In this document: positions 1 to 6,830 of the stretch, piece by piece
Layout: each line of letters starts with the position of its first letter
Position numbering within the stretch: the stretch's first letter is position 1
From: Lactobacillaceae bacterium
Lineage (GTDB): Bacteria; Bacillota; Bacilli; Lactobacillales; Lactobacillaceae
Direction: 5' to 3'
DNA length: 15,501 bases
NCBI GenBank assembly: GCA_031261865.1
Contig: JAISIV010000131.1
Coordinates: 1 to 15,501, forward strand
The notes under the pieces: model-generated
What the model was told of the DNA's origin: nothing
Seen by the model: the letters and a program-made list of their open reading frames with translations, nothing else
Databases searched by the model: none
Translations under genes and position numbers: made by a program

Positions 1-563
1 TTTCCAAGACCACCAGCACCGTGAACAGAAACCCATTGACCAGGCTTAGTTTCACCAACTTTTAATGACTTATACATAGTTACACCAGCACAAGTGATTG
101 ATGAAGCTTCAACTGGATCAAGAGCATCGGGAACTGGAACAGCATATTTTGCATTAACAACAACTTGTTGAGCCATGGCTCCATCAACTGAGAAACCTGA
201 GTTACGAACTTTACGGCAGAAAGTTTCGTTTCCAGTTACACAGTATTCGCATTGTCCACATGCATCGTAGAACCAAGCGATAGATACGCGATCACCAACT
301 TTAAGATAATCAGATGCACCTTCACCTAATTTTGCAACGCGACCGATTCCTTCGTGACCAATAACACGGCGGAATGAACCATTACGAACACCGATTTCAT
401 TAGCATTTCCAAAGTCTCCGTTGGCAACGTGTAAATCTGTATGACAAAGTCCACAGTATTCAACATCAACAAGTGCTTCGCCGAAACCTAAAGTTTTTGG
501 AGTCCAATCAGAAATTAGATCAACATATCCATCGTTTTTTTCTCTTACAACTGCAGCGTACAT
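1..563 (-). CDS. adhP: Zinc-dependent alcohol dehydrogenase AdhP, partial (3' end outside window)
   Basis: Medium-chain, zinc-dependent alcohol dehydrogenase that interconverts alcohols (typically ethanol) and aldehydes with NAD(H) in the cytoplasm. The first 187 residues are present and the NAD-binding half continues past the left edge. Visible family residues are the catalytic-zinc ligands Cys40 (in GLCHTDLH), His70-Glu71 (GHEG) and Cys158 (ITCAG); the structural-zinc cysteines at 102, 105, 108 and 116; and the start of the Rossmann glycine motif GAGGLG at 182-187. The ATG at 563 follows an AGAAGAGGA ribosome binding site. The gene has its own promoter with a cre site just downstream, so glucose repression through CcpA is likely. 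No terminator is visible between it and the ATPase gene upstream, so some read-through is possible. Family assignment is firm; substrate preference is inferred. Confidence 0.95.
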   Translation of the reverse strand, partial: MYAAVVREKNDGYVDLISDWTPKTLGFGEALVDVEYCGLCHTDLHVANGDFGNANEIGVRNGSFRRVIGHEGIGRVAKLGEGASDYLKVGDRVSIAWFYDACGQCEYCVTGNETFCRKVRNSGFSVDGAMAQQVVVNAKYAVPVPDALDPVEASSITCAGVTMYKSLKVGETKPGQWVSVHGAGGLG

Positions 564-616
564 TTAAATGTCCTCTTCTTTTTAAAATTGAAATAGTTAT
601 TGAGAGTTCTTGAATG

Positions 617-630
617 TGAAAGCGTTTTCA
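617..630. promoter_or_regulatory. cre site (CcpA operator) for adhP
   Basis: TGAAAGCGTTTTCA matches the cre consensus TGWAARCGYTWWCA at all 14 positions. It lies 15 bp downstream of the -10, at about +9 to +22, where bound CcpA-HPr(Ser-P) normally blocks transcription. Repression is the expected effect. Confidence 0.85.
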
Positions 631-645
631 AGCTCTATGATTTCA

Positions 646-673
646 ATAATATATGAGGTTGTGAAAATGTCAA
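646..673 (-). promoter_or_regulatory. adhP promoter
   Basis: On the minus strand a perfect -35 TTGACA (668-673) and a -10 TATTAT (646-651) are separated by 16 bp. Transcription would start near 639, giving an untranslated leader of about 75 nt. Confidence 0.8.
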
Positions 674-712
674 CATTGTGATTAGTGAACTAACTTGTGA
701 AGTCTGAACTTG

Positions 713-1810
713 TTACTGAATTTGCTTAAGGTACAAATCAAGGTACGGGGGAACAATAGTTAACTCACCGTAACCATCCTGTTTTACAAGCTTCCATTCG
801 ATAAGCCTATTTCTGTAGTTAGACGCATAGCTGCTTGACCAATTAAGTTGTTTTCTTATATCTTGAACTTTCACTCTAGTTCCACCAAGATTGTTTATTG
901 CAATCAACATGTCTCTTGTTTTAGGAGAAACGTCGGTTAAAAACTTACTATAGACATTCTCGAAAAGCTCATTTAAAGCATATCTTTGTGCATCTTCAAT
1001 TAAAGTGGAACTTAATCCTCCTTTAGTTAAGGTAGACCAGATGAAATAGCCGATTAATTGGTAAAGATAGGGATAACCACGAGTAAATTCAGATAAAACT
1101 TTTAACTGATCATCGCTAATTATTTGACCATCAAAAATTTTTCTGTACTCCTCATAGATGCTCTGAACGTTCAAAGGGCGTAATTCAATTTTTTGAGCAC
1201 GTCTTAAAAAACTCAGTGCCTTGTCATTTATTAGATTCGAAACCGCAGAAGGCAATCCTGCAGCTATCGACATAACAGGCAAATCCTCATTGACAAAAGC
1301 AATTTCAGCCCCATAAAAAGTCTTTAAATCGTCATTAATATTTTTAACTTCGTCAATCAATATAACTAGTTGCCAACCTAAATTATCAAACTCCTTCAAA
1401 ACAAGTTCCATATCGGTTCGATAACTAAAATCAGGATTTTTGAACTTATTATTTACCGACAAATCGATGGCATTAAACAAATTCAACTTCGCTCTAAACT
1501 TTCTCTTATTTTTTTCCGGTAACGATTCAATTGCCTTTAAGAACACATCAACAATAAAGCCGCTGGTGGAGTTGACGTAAATAGTTACAACTTTCTCGCC
1601 ATGATTTGACTTTAGATAATTCTGAATTCTGTGTAGCATCGTTGTTTTGCCGGAACCCCGTAGACTGGAAATAATGACATCTCGCCAATTATCATCATTC
1701 CAAAGTAATCCATCTTCGATATTTTCTAAAAAAAAGTCGTTGTCTGAGATGAACGATTGTTCCTTATATTTGAAGTTGGTTGTAAAGGGGTTCCTTTTAG
1801 TTTGTTCCAT
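713..1810 (-). CDS. AAA+ ATPase with C-terminal winged helix, copy A (function unknown)
   Basis: A 365-residue soluble P-loop ATPase. Visible motifs are Walker A SLRGSGKTT (49-57), Walker B LVILIDE (148-154), a sensor-like AAGLPSAV (183-190), a possible arginine-finger region FLRRA (201-205), the family-specific GYPYLYQLIGY (245-255), and a C-terminal winged helix (about 295-365) whose recognition helix contains NWSSSYASNYRN. The architecture resembles ORC1/Cdc6-like or archaeal-type ATPase families, but I cannot name a family with certainty. A paralogue lies at 8594-9670; both begin with a short Asn-Pro-Phe-Thr-containing tail (RNPFT). No ribosome binding site precedes ATG 1810. A -10-like TACAAT ends 6 nt upstream, implying a leaderless mRNA. 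Two palindromes lie just upstream and probably bind this protein's winged helix, which is inference. No terminator is seen before adhP. Confidence 0.85.
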   Translation of the reverse strand: MEQTKRNPFTTNFKYKEQSFISDNDFFLENIEDGLLWNDDNWRDVIISSLRGSGKTTMLHRIQNYLKSNHGEKVVTIYVNSTSGFIVDVFLKAIESLPEKNKRKFRAKLNLFNAIDLSVNNKFKNPDFSYRTDMELVLKEFDNLGWQLVILIDEVKNINDDLKTFYGAEIAFVNEDLPVMSIAAGLPSAVSNLINDKALSFLRRAQKIELRPLNVQSIYEEYRKIFDGQIISDDQLKVLSEFTRGYPYLYQLIGYFIWSTLTKGGLSSTLIEDAQRYALNELFENVYSKFLTDVSPKTRDMLIAINNLGGTRVKVQDIRKQLNWSSSYASNYRNRLIEWKLVKQDGYGELTIVPPYLDLYLKQIQ

Positions 1811-1816
1811 AAAATA

Positions 1817-1822
1817 ATTGTA
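1817..1822 (-). promoter_or_regulatory. Probable -10 of ATPase A, leaderless start
   Basis: TACAAT on the minus strand ends 6 nt before the start codon, placing transcription initiation at or next to the ATG. No purine-rich ribosome binding site lies in the preceding 20 nt. The -35 position (about 1840-1845) has no TTGACA and falls inside the proximal palindrome. Confidence 0.55.
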
Positions 1823-1837
1823 ACTTAATGAACCTTT

Positions 1838-1891
1838 TTATAACTCGTTATAACTATTTTTTTTTGTGAAACTCTTTATAACTCGTTATAA
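1838..1891. repeat. Two identical palindromes (TATAAC boxes) upstream of ATPase A
   Basis: TTATAAC-TC-GTTATAA occurs at 1838-1853 and again at 1876-1891, as part of a 19-bp exact direct repeat (1837-1855 and 1875-1893) with a 38-bp period. This gives four TATAAC boxes at 1839, 1849, 1877 and 1887. A fifth, TGTAAC at 1819, overlaps the -10. The proximal copy covers the -35 position. Likely operators for autoregulation; related boxes precede the paralogue. Confidence 0.8.
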
Positions 1892-1901
1892 CTTCAGTAA
1901 T

Positions 1902-1932
1902 AAAAAAAAACTTCGTCACTTGGACGAAGTTT
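1902..1932 (-). terminator. Rho-independent terminator of the tetR-reductase operon
   Basis: A perfect 10-bp stem (1908-1917 with 1923-1932) and a 5-nt loop are followed on the minus strand by nine T residues. It lies 8 bp past the stop of the 111-residue gene and separates that operon from ATPase A. Confidence 0.92.
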
Positions 1933-1940
1933 CAGTTCGA

Positions 1941-2276
1941 TTAAATTTTAGTTAGAACGTTTAGGAAAGCCGTGTGAGCTTTGTCGTAATCGTCGATCTT
2001 GTCGCCGAACTGAGAATTAAAGCCTTCTAAACCACCAGCCACAAAGGCGTATTCATATTGGTATACATCCTCATAGGCGTTTGTGAATTCGTCCCACAGT
2101 TCAGGCTTCTCAGTTTCTAAATAAGCTTGAATTAATCGAGCATCAGAATATCCTAGTTCGAATTGTACTGCCCATTGGCGAATGAAATCGTGTTGAGCCT
2201 TAATGTGCAAAAAATGATGTTCGGTATTCCATTGAAGACGTTCTACTGATTTAGCGACTGTTTTAGTCATTTGCAT
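1941..2276 (-). CDS. Small hypothetical protein, 111 aa, coupled to FMN reductase
   Basis: I do not recognise this protein. It is soluble, acidic and apparently helical, rich in Tyr, Phe, Trp and Glu, with no signal peptide, membrane segment or cysteine. Its ATG at 2276 lies inside the 3' end of the FMN reductase gene (14-bp overlap in another frame). It is preceded by GGAG at a 7-nt spacing, which supports this start over the ATG two codons later. The overlap implies translational coupling, and a strong terminator follows immediately, so it is the last gene of the operon. It could be a partner or stability factor of the reductase, but only the layout suggests this. Confidence 0.8.
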   Translation of the reverse strand: MQMTKTVAKSVERLQWNTEHHFLHIKAQHDFIRQWAVQFELGYSDARLIQAYLETEKPELWDEFTNAYEDVYQYEYAFVAGGLEGFNSQFGDKIDDYDKAHTAFLNVLTKI

Positions 2277-2814
2277 TGATTTTCTCCACTAGAGCAGTTA
2301 AACCACTTTGCAAGTAATCAGAAGTACCACGATTGTTGATAATTCCATTGTCATCAAACAAAGTAGCGGTGTTTCCGATGTACATTTCAGGTTGTTGAAC
2401 AACTGGCATATTCAAAAAGACGAGTGACTGTCTAATAGTATGGTTGGCCAATGATCCTCCCATAGCCCCTGGAGTTGAAGTAATAATTAATGCAGGTTTA
2501 CCATCCCACATATTGTGTCCATAAGGACGACTAGCAACATCCAAAGCGTTTTTTAAAACAGCTGGAATACTACGGTTGTATTCTGGGCTGACAAATACAA
2601 ATCCATCAAAACCAGCAACTTCATTTCTCAAACGTTCCCAACTAGCTGGAACATTATCACCTTCGTCAAGATCTTCGTTATAGATAGGAAGATCTGAAAT
2701 ATCAACGAGGGCCGTTTCGATGCTTGTAGGAGCATCTTTCATCATATTTTTTGCAATTTTTAGATTGCTTGAATCCTTACGTAAACTACCAACTACAAAA
2801 CCAATTTTAGTCAT
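2263..2814 (-). CDS. NADPH-dependent FMN reductase family protein
   Basis: A 183-residue flavodoxin-fold oxidoreductase of the NADPH-dependent FMN reductase family (PF03358 type). Members reduce flavins, quinones, azo dyes or chromate in the cytoplasm using a bound FMN. Visible features are the phosphate-binding loop GSLRKDSSN near residue 9, the FMN-contacting SPEYNRSIPAVLKNALD in the middle, and the glycine-rich STPGAMGGS. Start: a GTG at 2835 is possible, but AAGAGG lies 6 nt before ATG 2814, which gives the family's usual N-terminus (MTKIGFVVGS). The gene begins 54 bp after tetR with no clear terminator between, so the two are probably cotranscribed. It overlaps the next gene by 14 bp. 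The substrate cannot be read from the sequence. Confidence 0.9.
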   Translation of the reverse strand: MTKIGFVVGSLRKDSSNLKIAKNMMKDAPTSIETALVDISDLPIYNEDLDEGDNVPASWERLRNEVAGFDGFVFVSPEYNRSIPAVLKNALDVASRPYGHNMWDGKPALIITSTPGAMGGSLANHTIRQSLVFLNMPVVQQPEMYIGNTATLFDDNGIINNRGTSDYLQSGLTALVEKINAND

Positions 2815-2868
2815 CATTAACCTCTTTTCTTTCACATTTAATTTTAATCGGTTTACCTTAAATCAAGA

Positions 2869-3468
2869 CTAAATTTCAATCAATTCATTAGGTGACAAAA
2901 ACAAACTCGCCATTAGAATACCGGTTAGTTTAGAAGGGGTCTCTGGTTTAGTTTTGTCCAACCAGTGCCTAATAATATTCAACAAATTATTAATTACGAT
3001 TTCCTTGGAATAATCTTGCGGGATGACGCTTGAAAATTTAGCGCCGGTTTCTTTCATTCTTGAAGTAAACAGATCATCGACCATATCTCTAATACGGTTG
3101 AAAAATAATGGGTCCCCTTTTTCAGAAAAAAGGGATTGGATTGTCTCGCGCTGGACGTAAACATAATCTAACGACTGTAGGAAAATGCGATAAGGAACGT
3201 CTCTTTGATCTTTATCAGCAGCTAGTAATAGTGTTTCTTCCAAATTGTCATTAATTATCTTTTCGATATTGAAATAAATCTCGTCTTCAATTTTCAAAAG
3301 TAAATCAAATTTATCAAGATAGTGAACATAGAAAGTTCCTCTCGATACACCAGCAGTCCTGGTGACATCAGCTACGGTAATCGCGTTGAATCCCTTTTGA
3401 TCGATTAATTGAATAAATGCGTTTTTAATATTGGTAGTCGTGAGCTGATTTTGCTCTTCGTGTTTCAT
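2869..3468 (-). CDS. TetR/AcrR family transcriptional regulator (YhgD-like position)
   Basis: A 199-residue dimeric DNA-binding repressor. The N-terminal helix-turn-helix spans about residues 10-57, with the typical ITVADVTRTAGVSRGTFYVHY core. The rest is a divergent, all-helical ligand-binding and dimerisation domain. ATG 3468 is preceded by GAGG at 7 nt. The gene is divergent from yhgE, and a perfect 17-bp palindrome lies in the shared promoter region, the classic layout for a TetR protein that represses itself and its neighbour. It is probably cotranscribed with the FMN reductase and the 111-residue protein, which would place those under the same control. The inducing ligand is unknown. 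Confidence 0.93.
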   Translation of the reverse strand: MKHEEQNQLTTTNIKNAFIQLIDQKGFNAITVADVTRTAGVSRGTFYVHYLDKFDLLLKIEDEIYFNIEKIINDNLEETLLLAADKDQRDVPYRIFLQSLDYVYVQRETIQSLFSEKGDPLFFNRIRDMVDDLFTSRMKETGAKFSSVIPQDYSKEIVINNLLNIIRHWLDKTKPETPSKLTGILMASLFLSPNELIEI

Positions 3469-3487
3469 TTAATGACCTCATTTTTTA

Positions 3488-3504
3488 TTGAACACTGTGT
3501 TCAA
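3488..3504. promoter_or_regulatory. Predicted TetR operator O1
   Basis: TTGAACAC-T-GTGTTCAA is a perfect inverted repeat with 8-bp arms. It contains the -35 of the yhgE promoter and lies at the predicted transcription start of tetR, so one bound dimer could repress both directions. An imperfect copy is at 3563-3579. Confidence 0.75.
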
Positions 3505-3515
3505 AATTGTATATT
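3488..3515 (+). promoter_or_regulatory. yhgE promoter, overlapping the tetR -10
   Basis: -35 TTGAAC (3488-3493), 16-bp spacer, -10 TATATT (3510-3515). On the opposite strand TACAAT (3506-3511) is a plausible tetR -10, so the two -10 elements share bases. The tetR -35 is weak. Confidence 0.6.
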
Positions 3516-3562
3516 GCATTAGTAGTTCTAACGAATACAATTTAATACAGATTAAAAAAATA

Positions 3563-3579
3563 TTCAACAAGGTGTTCAA
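3563..3579. promoter_or_regulatory. Imperfect second TetR operator O2
   Basis: TTCAACAAGGTGTTCAA matches operator O1 at 14 of 17 positions, and one mismatch is the central base. It overlaps the AAGGTG ribosome binding site of yhgE. TetR binding here is inference. Confidence 0.5.
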
Positions 3580-3583
3580 TAAA

Positions 3584-5887
3584 ATGTTAAAAGCTGAGTG
3601 GAAATGGTTACTGAATAATAAGTTTTATATGTTGGTGTTGTTAGCAATAACAATCATCCCGTCTTTATATGCGGTTACTTTTTTAAGTTCGATGTGGGAT
3701 CCATATGGCGAAGTTAAAGACTTACCGGTGGCAATCGTAAATAAAGATGTTCCGGCAAATTTTAATGGTCAAACTATTAGCGCTGGAAAAGATGTCGTTA
3801 GTGGCTTAAAAAAAACTAAAGCTCTTGATTTTCATTTTGTGAATTCAAGTGAAGCGTCTAAAGGTTTAAAAGACGGCAAGTACTACATGGTTTTAACTTT
3901 GCCAAAAAACTTTAGCCAAAATGCCACAACTGTATTAAGTAATAATCCTCAAAAAATGGAACTTAAGTATGACACTTCTTCTGGTCACAGTTTTATTGCA
4001 GGTAAATTATCGGCCTCGGCTGCTGAAAAAATTAAAGAGACGGTTTCGGCTGAAGTAATTAATGCCTATGCCAAAAACACCTTTAGTCAATTGACTGAAA
4101 TTGGTTCTGGTATGTCAACGGCCGCAAGTGCCAATAATAAGTTGGCTAACGGAGTCAATCAGATTAATGATGGTTCTACGAAATTATTTAACGGTTTAAA
4201 TACTTTAGATAGTGGGACGCATACTTTAAACTCAGGTCTTTCTACTTTTGATACTGGTTTGAATCAATACTTTACAGGTGTTAATAGTGCTTACGTAGGA
4301 TCCACACAACTAGTATCCGGTGCCGAAACCTTAGCTACTGGAATTAGCAAATACACTACAGGGGTCAATAGCGCTTATAACGGAAGTGCCCAATTACAAA
4401 AAGGGATTGACCAATTAAATGACGGCTTAACAAAAATGGATGCCGTAAATAAAATAGAGAATGTACGGGGTCAATTAAAGTCAATTAAAACAAACCTCGA
4501 CCAAATAAAGTCTCAGCTCCCCTCTCAAAGCGATTATGAAACCCAAATTACTGATTTAGAAACCCAGATTAAATCTGTGCAGACATTAATCACGACATTC
4601 CAAACTAACCAAAAAACATTATTAAGTGCCGTTGACACACAAGTAAGTAATACGGCCGACCAACTTGGTTTAACGGATGCTCAAAAGACAGCCCTTAAAA
4701 ATTCGATTGCCCAAGCAACAAATGACCCCGAAATTCAAAAGCAGGCCACAACTTTAGCAACTCAACTTTCGACTTTGAATCAAACCTTAATCCCGGTTTT
4801 AGATAAATTAAAAACCGTTCAAATTTCTCAAGCCCTTGATTACGGGTATCTCGATGGACAATTATTACAACTAGAACAAATCCCACTAGGCGTTCAAAAG
4901 TTAGCTGCCGGCTCGAAAACGTTAACTGATGGGCTGTACCAATTGAATCAAAACTCACCTGCATTAGTAACTGGCAGTCAAAAGTTATCTCAAGGGGCGT
5001 CATCATTGAACTCTGGATTGTCGACTTTAGATACCTCTTCTTCTAAATTGACTGGTGGGGTGAATAGTTTAAAAACTGGTGCCGGCCAATTAGCAAATGG
5101 AACTGAGCAATTAAGCGATGGTGCAAAAGCAATCGGACCCGCTTTAACTCAAGTCTACGAAGGTAATAAAACCTTAGCCCAAAAAATGCAAGACGCATCA
5201 AATCAAATTTCTCTGGTGCCAGTTGGAAATAAATTGTATGGACAATTCTCTGATCCAGTTATTCTAAAAGCCACCGAAAAAGATAAGGTCGCAAATAACG
5301 GAACCGGGATGGCTCCATACATGATGTCGGCAGCATTATTTGTCGGCATGATGGTTTACAACTTATTGATTGAAACTTTCAAACCTCGTAAAAAAATTGA
5401 CTCTACTATGGAGTGGATTTTCTCCAAGCTATTTATCATGGTCGTAACCAGTGTAGTTTCTTCGACTGTCCTTTATGGATTAAGTATTGAAGTCCTCGGG
5501 CTAAAACCAGCTAACGGATTAGAGACATACTTATTCTTAATAATTGTTGGATTAAGTTTTTCTAGTTTAATTACGATGTTCAATATGTACTTCGGCGAAG
5601 TCGGCGCCTTTATTTCATTGGTGCTCTTGGTCCTACAATTAAGCGGATCTGCTGGAACGTATCCAATTCAGTTATCTAGTCCTATTTTCAAAGCCCTTCA
5701 CGATTTCTTGCCTATGACTTATTCAGTCCATGGTTTACGTGAAACTCTAATGATTGGCGGCTCAATCAATAATGACGTTTTGATCCTCAATGGAATATTC
5801 GCCTTTTCGATGATTTTAATTATTGTTTACTTCATCTCTCAACGTTCAAAAATGGATTCGCTAGATATAAAGTTTCTAGAAGCGTAG
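3584..5887 (+). CDS. yhgE: YhgE/Pip family membrane protein
   Basis: A 767-residue membrane protein of the YhgE/Pip (phage infection protein-like) family, related in its C-terminal part to ABC-2 type permeases. Layout: an N-terminal membrane segment (about 14-34); a large extracytoplasmic region with evenly spaced glycines in SG/NG-L repeats (about 175-290 and 460-550); a coiled-coil-like Gln/Lys/Thr-rich stretch between them; and five or six membrane segments from about residue 578 to 757. Two adjacent repeats are close copies (YFTGVNSAY and YTTGVNSAY). A TTG at 3488 in the same frame is not the start, because it lies in the promoter and operator. ATG 3584 follows AAGGTG and gives the usual N-terminus MLKAEWKWLL. 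The divergent tetR gene is a common neighbour of yhgE-type genes. Export of lipids or surface molecules has been proposed for relatives; the substrate here is unknown. Confidence 0.92.
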   Translation: MLKAEWKWLLNNKFYMLVLLAITIIPSLYAVTFLSSMWDPYGEVKDLPVAIVNKDVPANFNGQTISAGKDVVSGLKKTKALDFHFVNSSEASKGLKDGKYYMVLTLPKNFSQNATTVLSNNPQKMELKYDTSSGHSFIAGKLSASAAEKIKETVSAEVINAYAKNTFSQLTEIGSGMSTAASANNKLANGVNQINDGSTKLFNGLNTLDSGTHTLNSGLSTFDTGLNQYFTGVNSAYVGSTQLVSGAETLATGISKYTTGVNSAYNGSAQLQKGIDQLNDGLTKMDAVNKIENVRGQLKSIKTNLDQIKSQLPSQSDYETQITDLETQIKSVQTLITTFQTNQKTLLSAVDTQVSNTADQLGLTDAQKTALKNSIAQATNDPEIQKQATTLATQLSTLNQTLIPVLDKLKTVQISQALDYGYLDGQLLQLEQIPLGVQKLAAGSKTLTDGLYQLNQNSPALVTGSQKLSQGASSLNSGLSTLDTSSSKLTGGVNSLKTGAGQLANGTEQLSDGAKAIGPALTQVYEGNKTLAQKMQDASNQISLVPVGNKLYGQFSDPVILKATEKDKVANNGTGMAPYMMSAALFVGMMVYNLLIETFKPRKKIDSTMEWIFSKLFIMVVTSVVSSTVLYGLSIEVLGLKPANGLETYLFLIIVGLSFSSLITMFNMYFGEVGAFISLVLLVLQLSGSAGTYPIQLSSPIFKALHDFLPMTYSVHGLRETLMIGGSINNDVLILNGIFAFSMILIIVYFISQRSKMDSLDIKFLEA

Positions 5888-5909
5888 TGTTAAGCATTAC
5901 GCTTTTTTT
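5882..5909 (+). terminator. yhgE terminator, embedded in the end of the convergent regulator gene
   Basis: The stem GCGTAGTG/CATTACGC (one G-U pair) with a TTAAG loop is followed by seven T. The left arm covers the yhgE stop codon. The loop, right arm and T-run lie inside the last codons of the convergent rgg-type gene, whose stop begins only 2 bp after yhgE ends. Confidence 0.85.
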
Positions 5910-6762
5910 GTGTTTCAACAATCGCCCACTTTATTTGATCAGCTAAGTCAATATTGTCGGTTTGTCTAAAAATAGTTTCGACATCAGTAGCTTCTTGGAC
6001 ACCAGAAACATCCCCTCGGGCGATTTTAACCAATCCTTTAGACATTCTTACAACTAAAATTATCCACATTGTTTCGACATTAGCTGAAAATTCTTGTTCC
6101 ATTTCCAAGATTAATTTTTCGGCGTAGTCTAATTTTCCATCATCAATAAATTTATAAATTTTATTGCCAAATAATTGGGATTTGATGTTGGTATACTCAT
6201 CCAAGTATCGATATTTTTTTAAAGTCTCCCAAGCCGTTTTAAATAAAGAATCTTCCGATCTTTCAAGAAAGAAAATCGTACTTGCGTAAAGACCAATGTC
6301 GCTAAATGTCCAACTTTCGTTTTCAAAAAGATAATTTCGGAGCAATTCTCGAGCTTCGGTTATTTTCTCTATTTGACTAGGAGTAGCATCCTTTATCATG
6401 GCAGCAAATACCGCCATAATTTGGGCCCAGCGTAAGCGGCTTTTTAAATCCGTTCTGTCCTCAATTAGTTTGGCGGCCATCCAATGATGTTTAGCATCCG
6501 AATCATCCTGGCGGTACTTGAGGTCTTTTAGATAGTCATCGGTTTGATCTTGATGATAGTCGTTATGAATATACAAAAATTCTTCAATCGTGATTCCCAG
6601 TTGGGAGATAATTTTCAACATTGAAGCAAACTTAATATCGTTTTTGCCTGCCTCGAAATCGATGGCAAAGGATTTGCTGATGATATCTCCATAAAGTTCT
6701 TTTTGAGAGACCGACTTTGAAAGGCGGATTTTTTTAATTGTTGGGCCGAAAGGTTTGTCCAT
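5890..6762 (-). CDS. Rgg/GadR/MutR family transcriptional regulator
   Basis: A 290-residue regulator. Residues 7-63 form an XRE-type helix-turn-helix with the Rgg signature (IKKIRLSKSVSQKEL, then SKSFAIDFEAGKNDI). The remainder is a helical, TPR-like repeat domain that in the family binds peptides or other ligands. An upstream ATG at 6819 is in frame but would add 19 residues encoded by promoter DNA; starting at 6762 gives normal family length and N-terminus. No ribosome binding site is visible. A perfect TATAAT ends 6 nt before ATG 6762, implying a leaderless mRNA. The gene is divergent from an MFS exporter, its most likely target. No short hydrophobic pheromone gene is seen beside it, so it may respond to another signal. 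The 3' end overlaps the yhgE terminator. Confidence 0.92.
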   Translation of the reverse strand: MDKPFGPTIKKIRLSKSVSQKELYGDIISKSFAIDFEAGKNDIKFASMLKIISQLGITIEEFLYIHNDYHQDQTDDYLKDLKYRQDDSDAKHHWMAAKLIEDRTDLKSRLRWAQIMAVFAAMIKDATPSQIEKITEARELLRNYLFENESWTFSDIGLYASTIFFLERSEDSLFKTAWETLKKYRYLDEYTNIKSQLFGNKIYKFIDDGKLDYAEKLILEMEQEFSANVETMWIILVVRMSKGLVKIARGDVSGVQEATDVETIFRQTDNIDLADQIKWAIVETQKKRNA

Positions 6763-6768
6763 AGAAAG

Positions 6769-6774
6769 ATTATA
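6769..6774 (-). promoter_or_regulatory. -10 of the rgg-type gene, leaderless start
   Basis: TATAAT on the minus strand ends 6 nt before ATG 6762. The -35 position has only AATTTG, and the 17-bp spacer contains the palindrome at 6776-6791, suggesting control of this promoter by that operator. Confidence 0.65.
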
Positions 6775-6775
6775 A

Positions 6776-6791
6776 GTCCGAAATATCGGAC
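6776..6791. promoter_or_regulatory. Predicted Rgg operator between rgg and the MFS gene
   Basis: GTCCGA-AATA-TCGGAC is a perfect palindrome with 6-bp arms. It lies between -10 and -35 of the rgg-type gene, a repressing position, and at about -55 to -40 from the predicted MFS transcription start, a typical activator position. A single regulator could therefore repress itself and activate the exporter. This is inferred from geometry. Confidence 0.6.
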
Positions 6792-6818
6792 CAAATTCTA
6801 AATGCTGTCGCACCCGCA

Positions 6819-6824
6819 TATATT
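6819..6824 (+). promoter_or_regulatory. Probable -10 of the MFS gene, leaderless start
   Basis: TATATT ends 6 nt before ATG 6831, and no ribosome binding site lies upstream. No good -35 is seen, consistent with a promoter that depends on an activator. Confidence 0.45.
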
Positions 6825-6830
6825 TATGAC

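Noticed and set aside
1837..1893. Iterons of a plasmid or phage replication origin
   Set aside because: The repeats sit directly at promoters of ATPase genes, only two units are present, and there is no Rep gene, DnaA box or AT-rich melting region beyond normal. Flanking genes are chromosomal in type. Operators fit better.
3488..3583. Thirty-two-codon N-terminal extension of YhgE from a TTG
   Set aside because: The TTG is part of the -35 and operator, and the family N-terminus begins at ATG 3584 with an SD.
4695..5006. Minus-strand ORF inside yhgE
   Set aside because: Shadow frame of a well-supported gene; composition is not protein-like and no SD is seen. The same applies to the minus ORF at 7655-8029 in the MFS gene and the plus ORFs at 11697-12030 in hflX.
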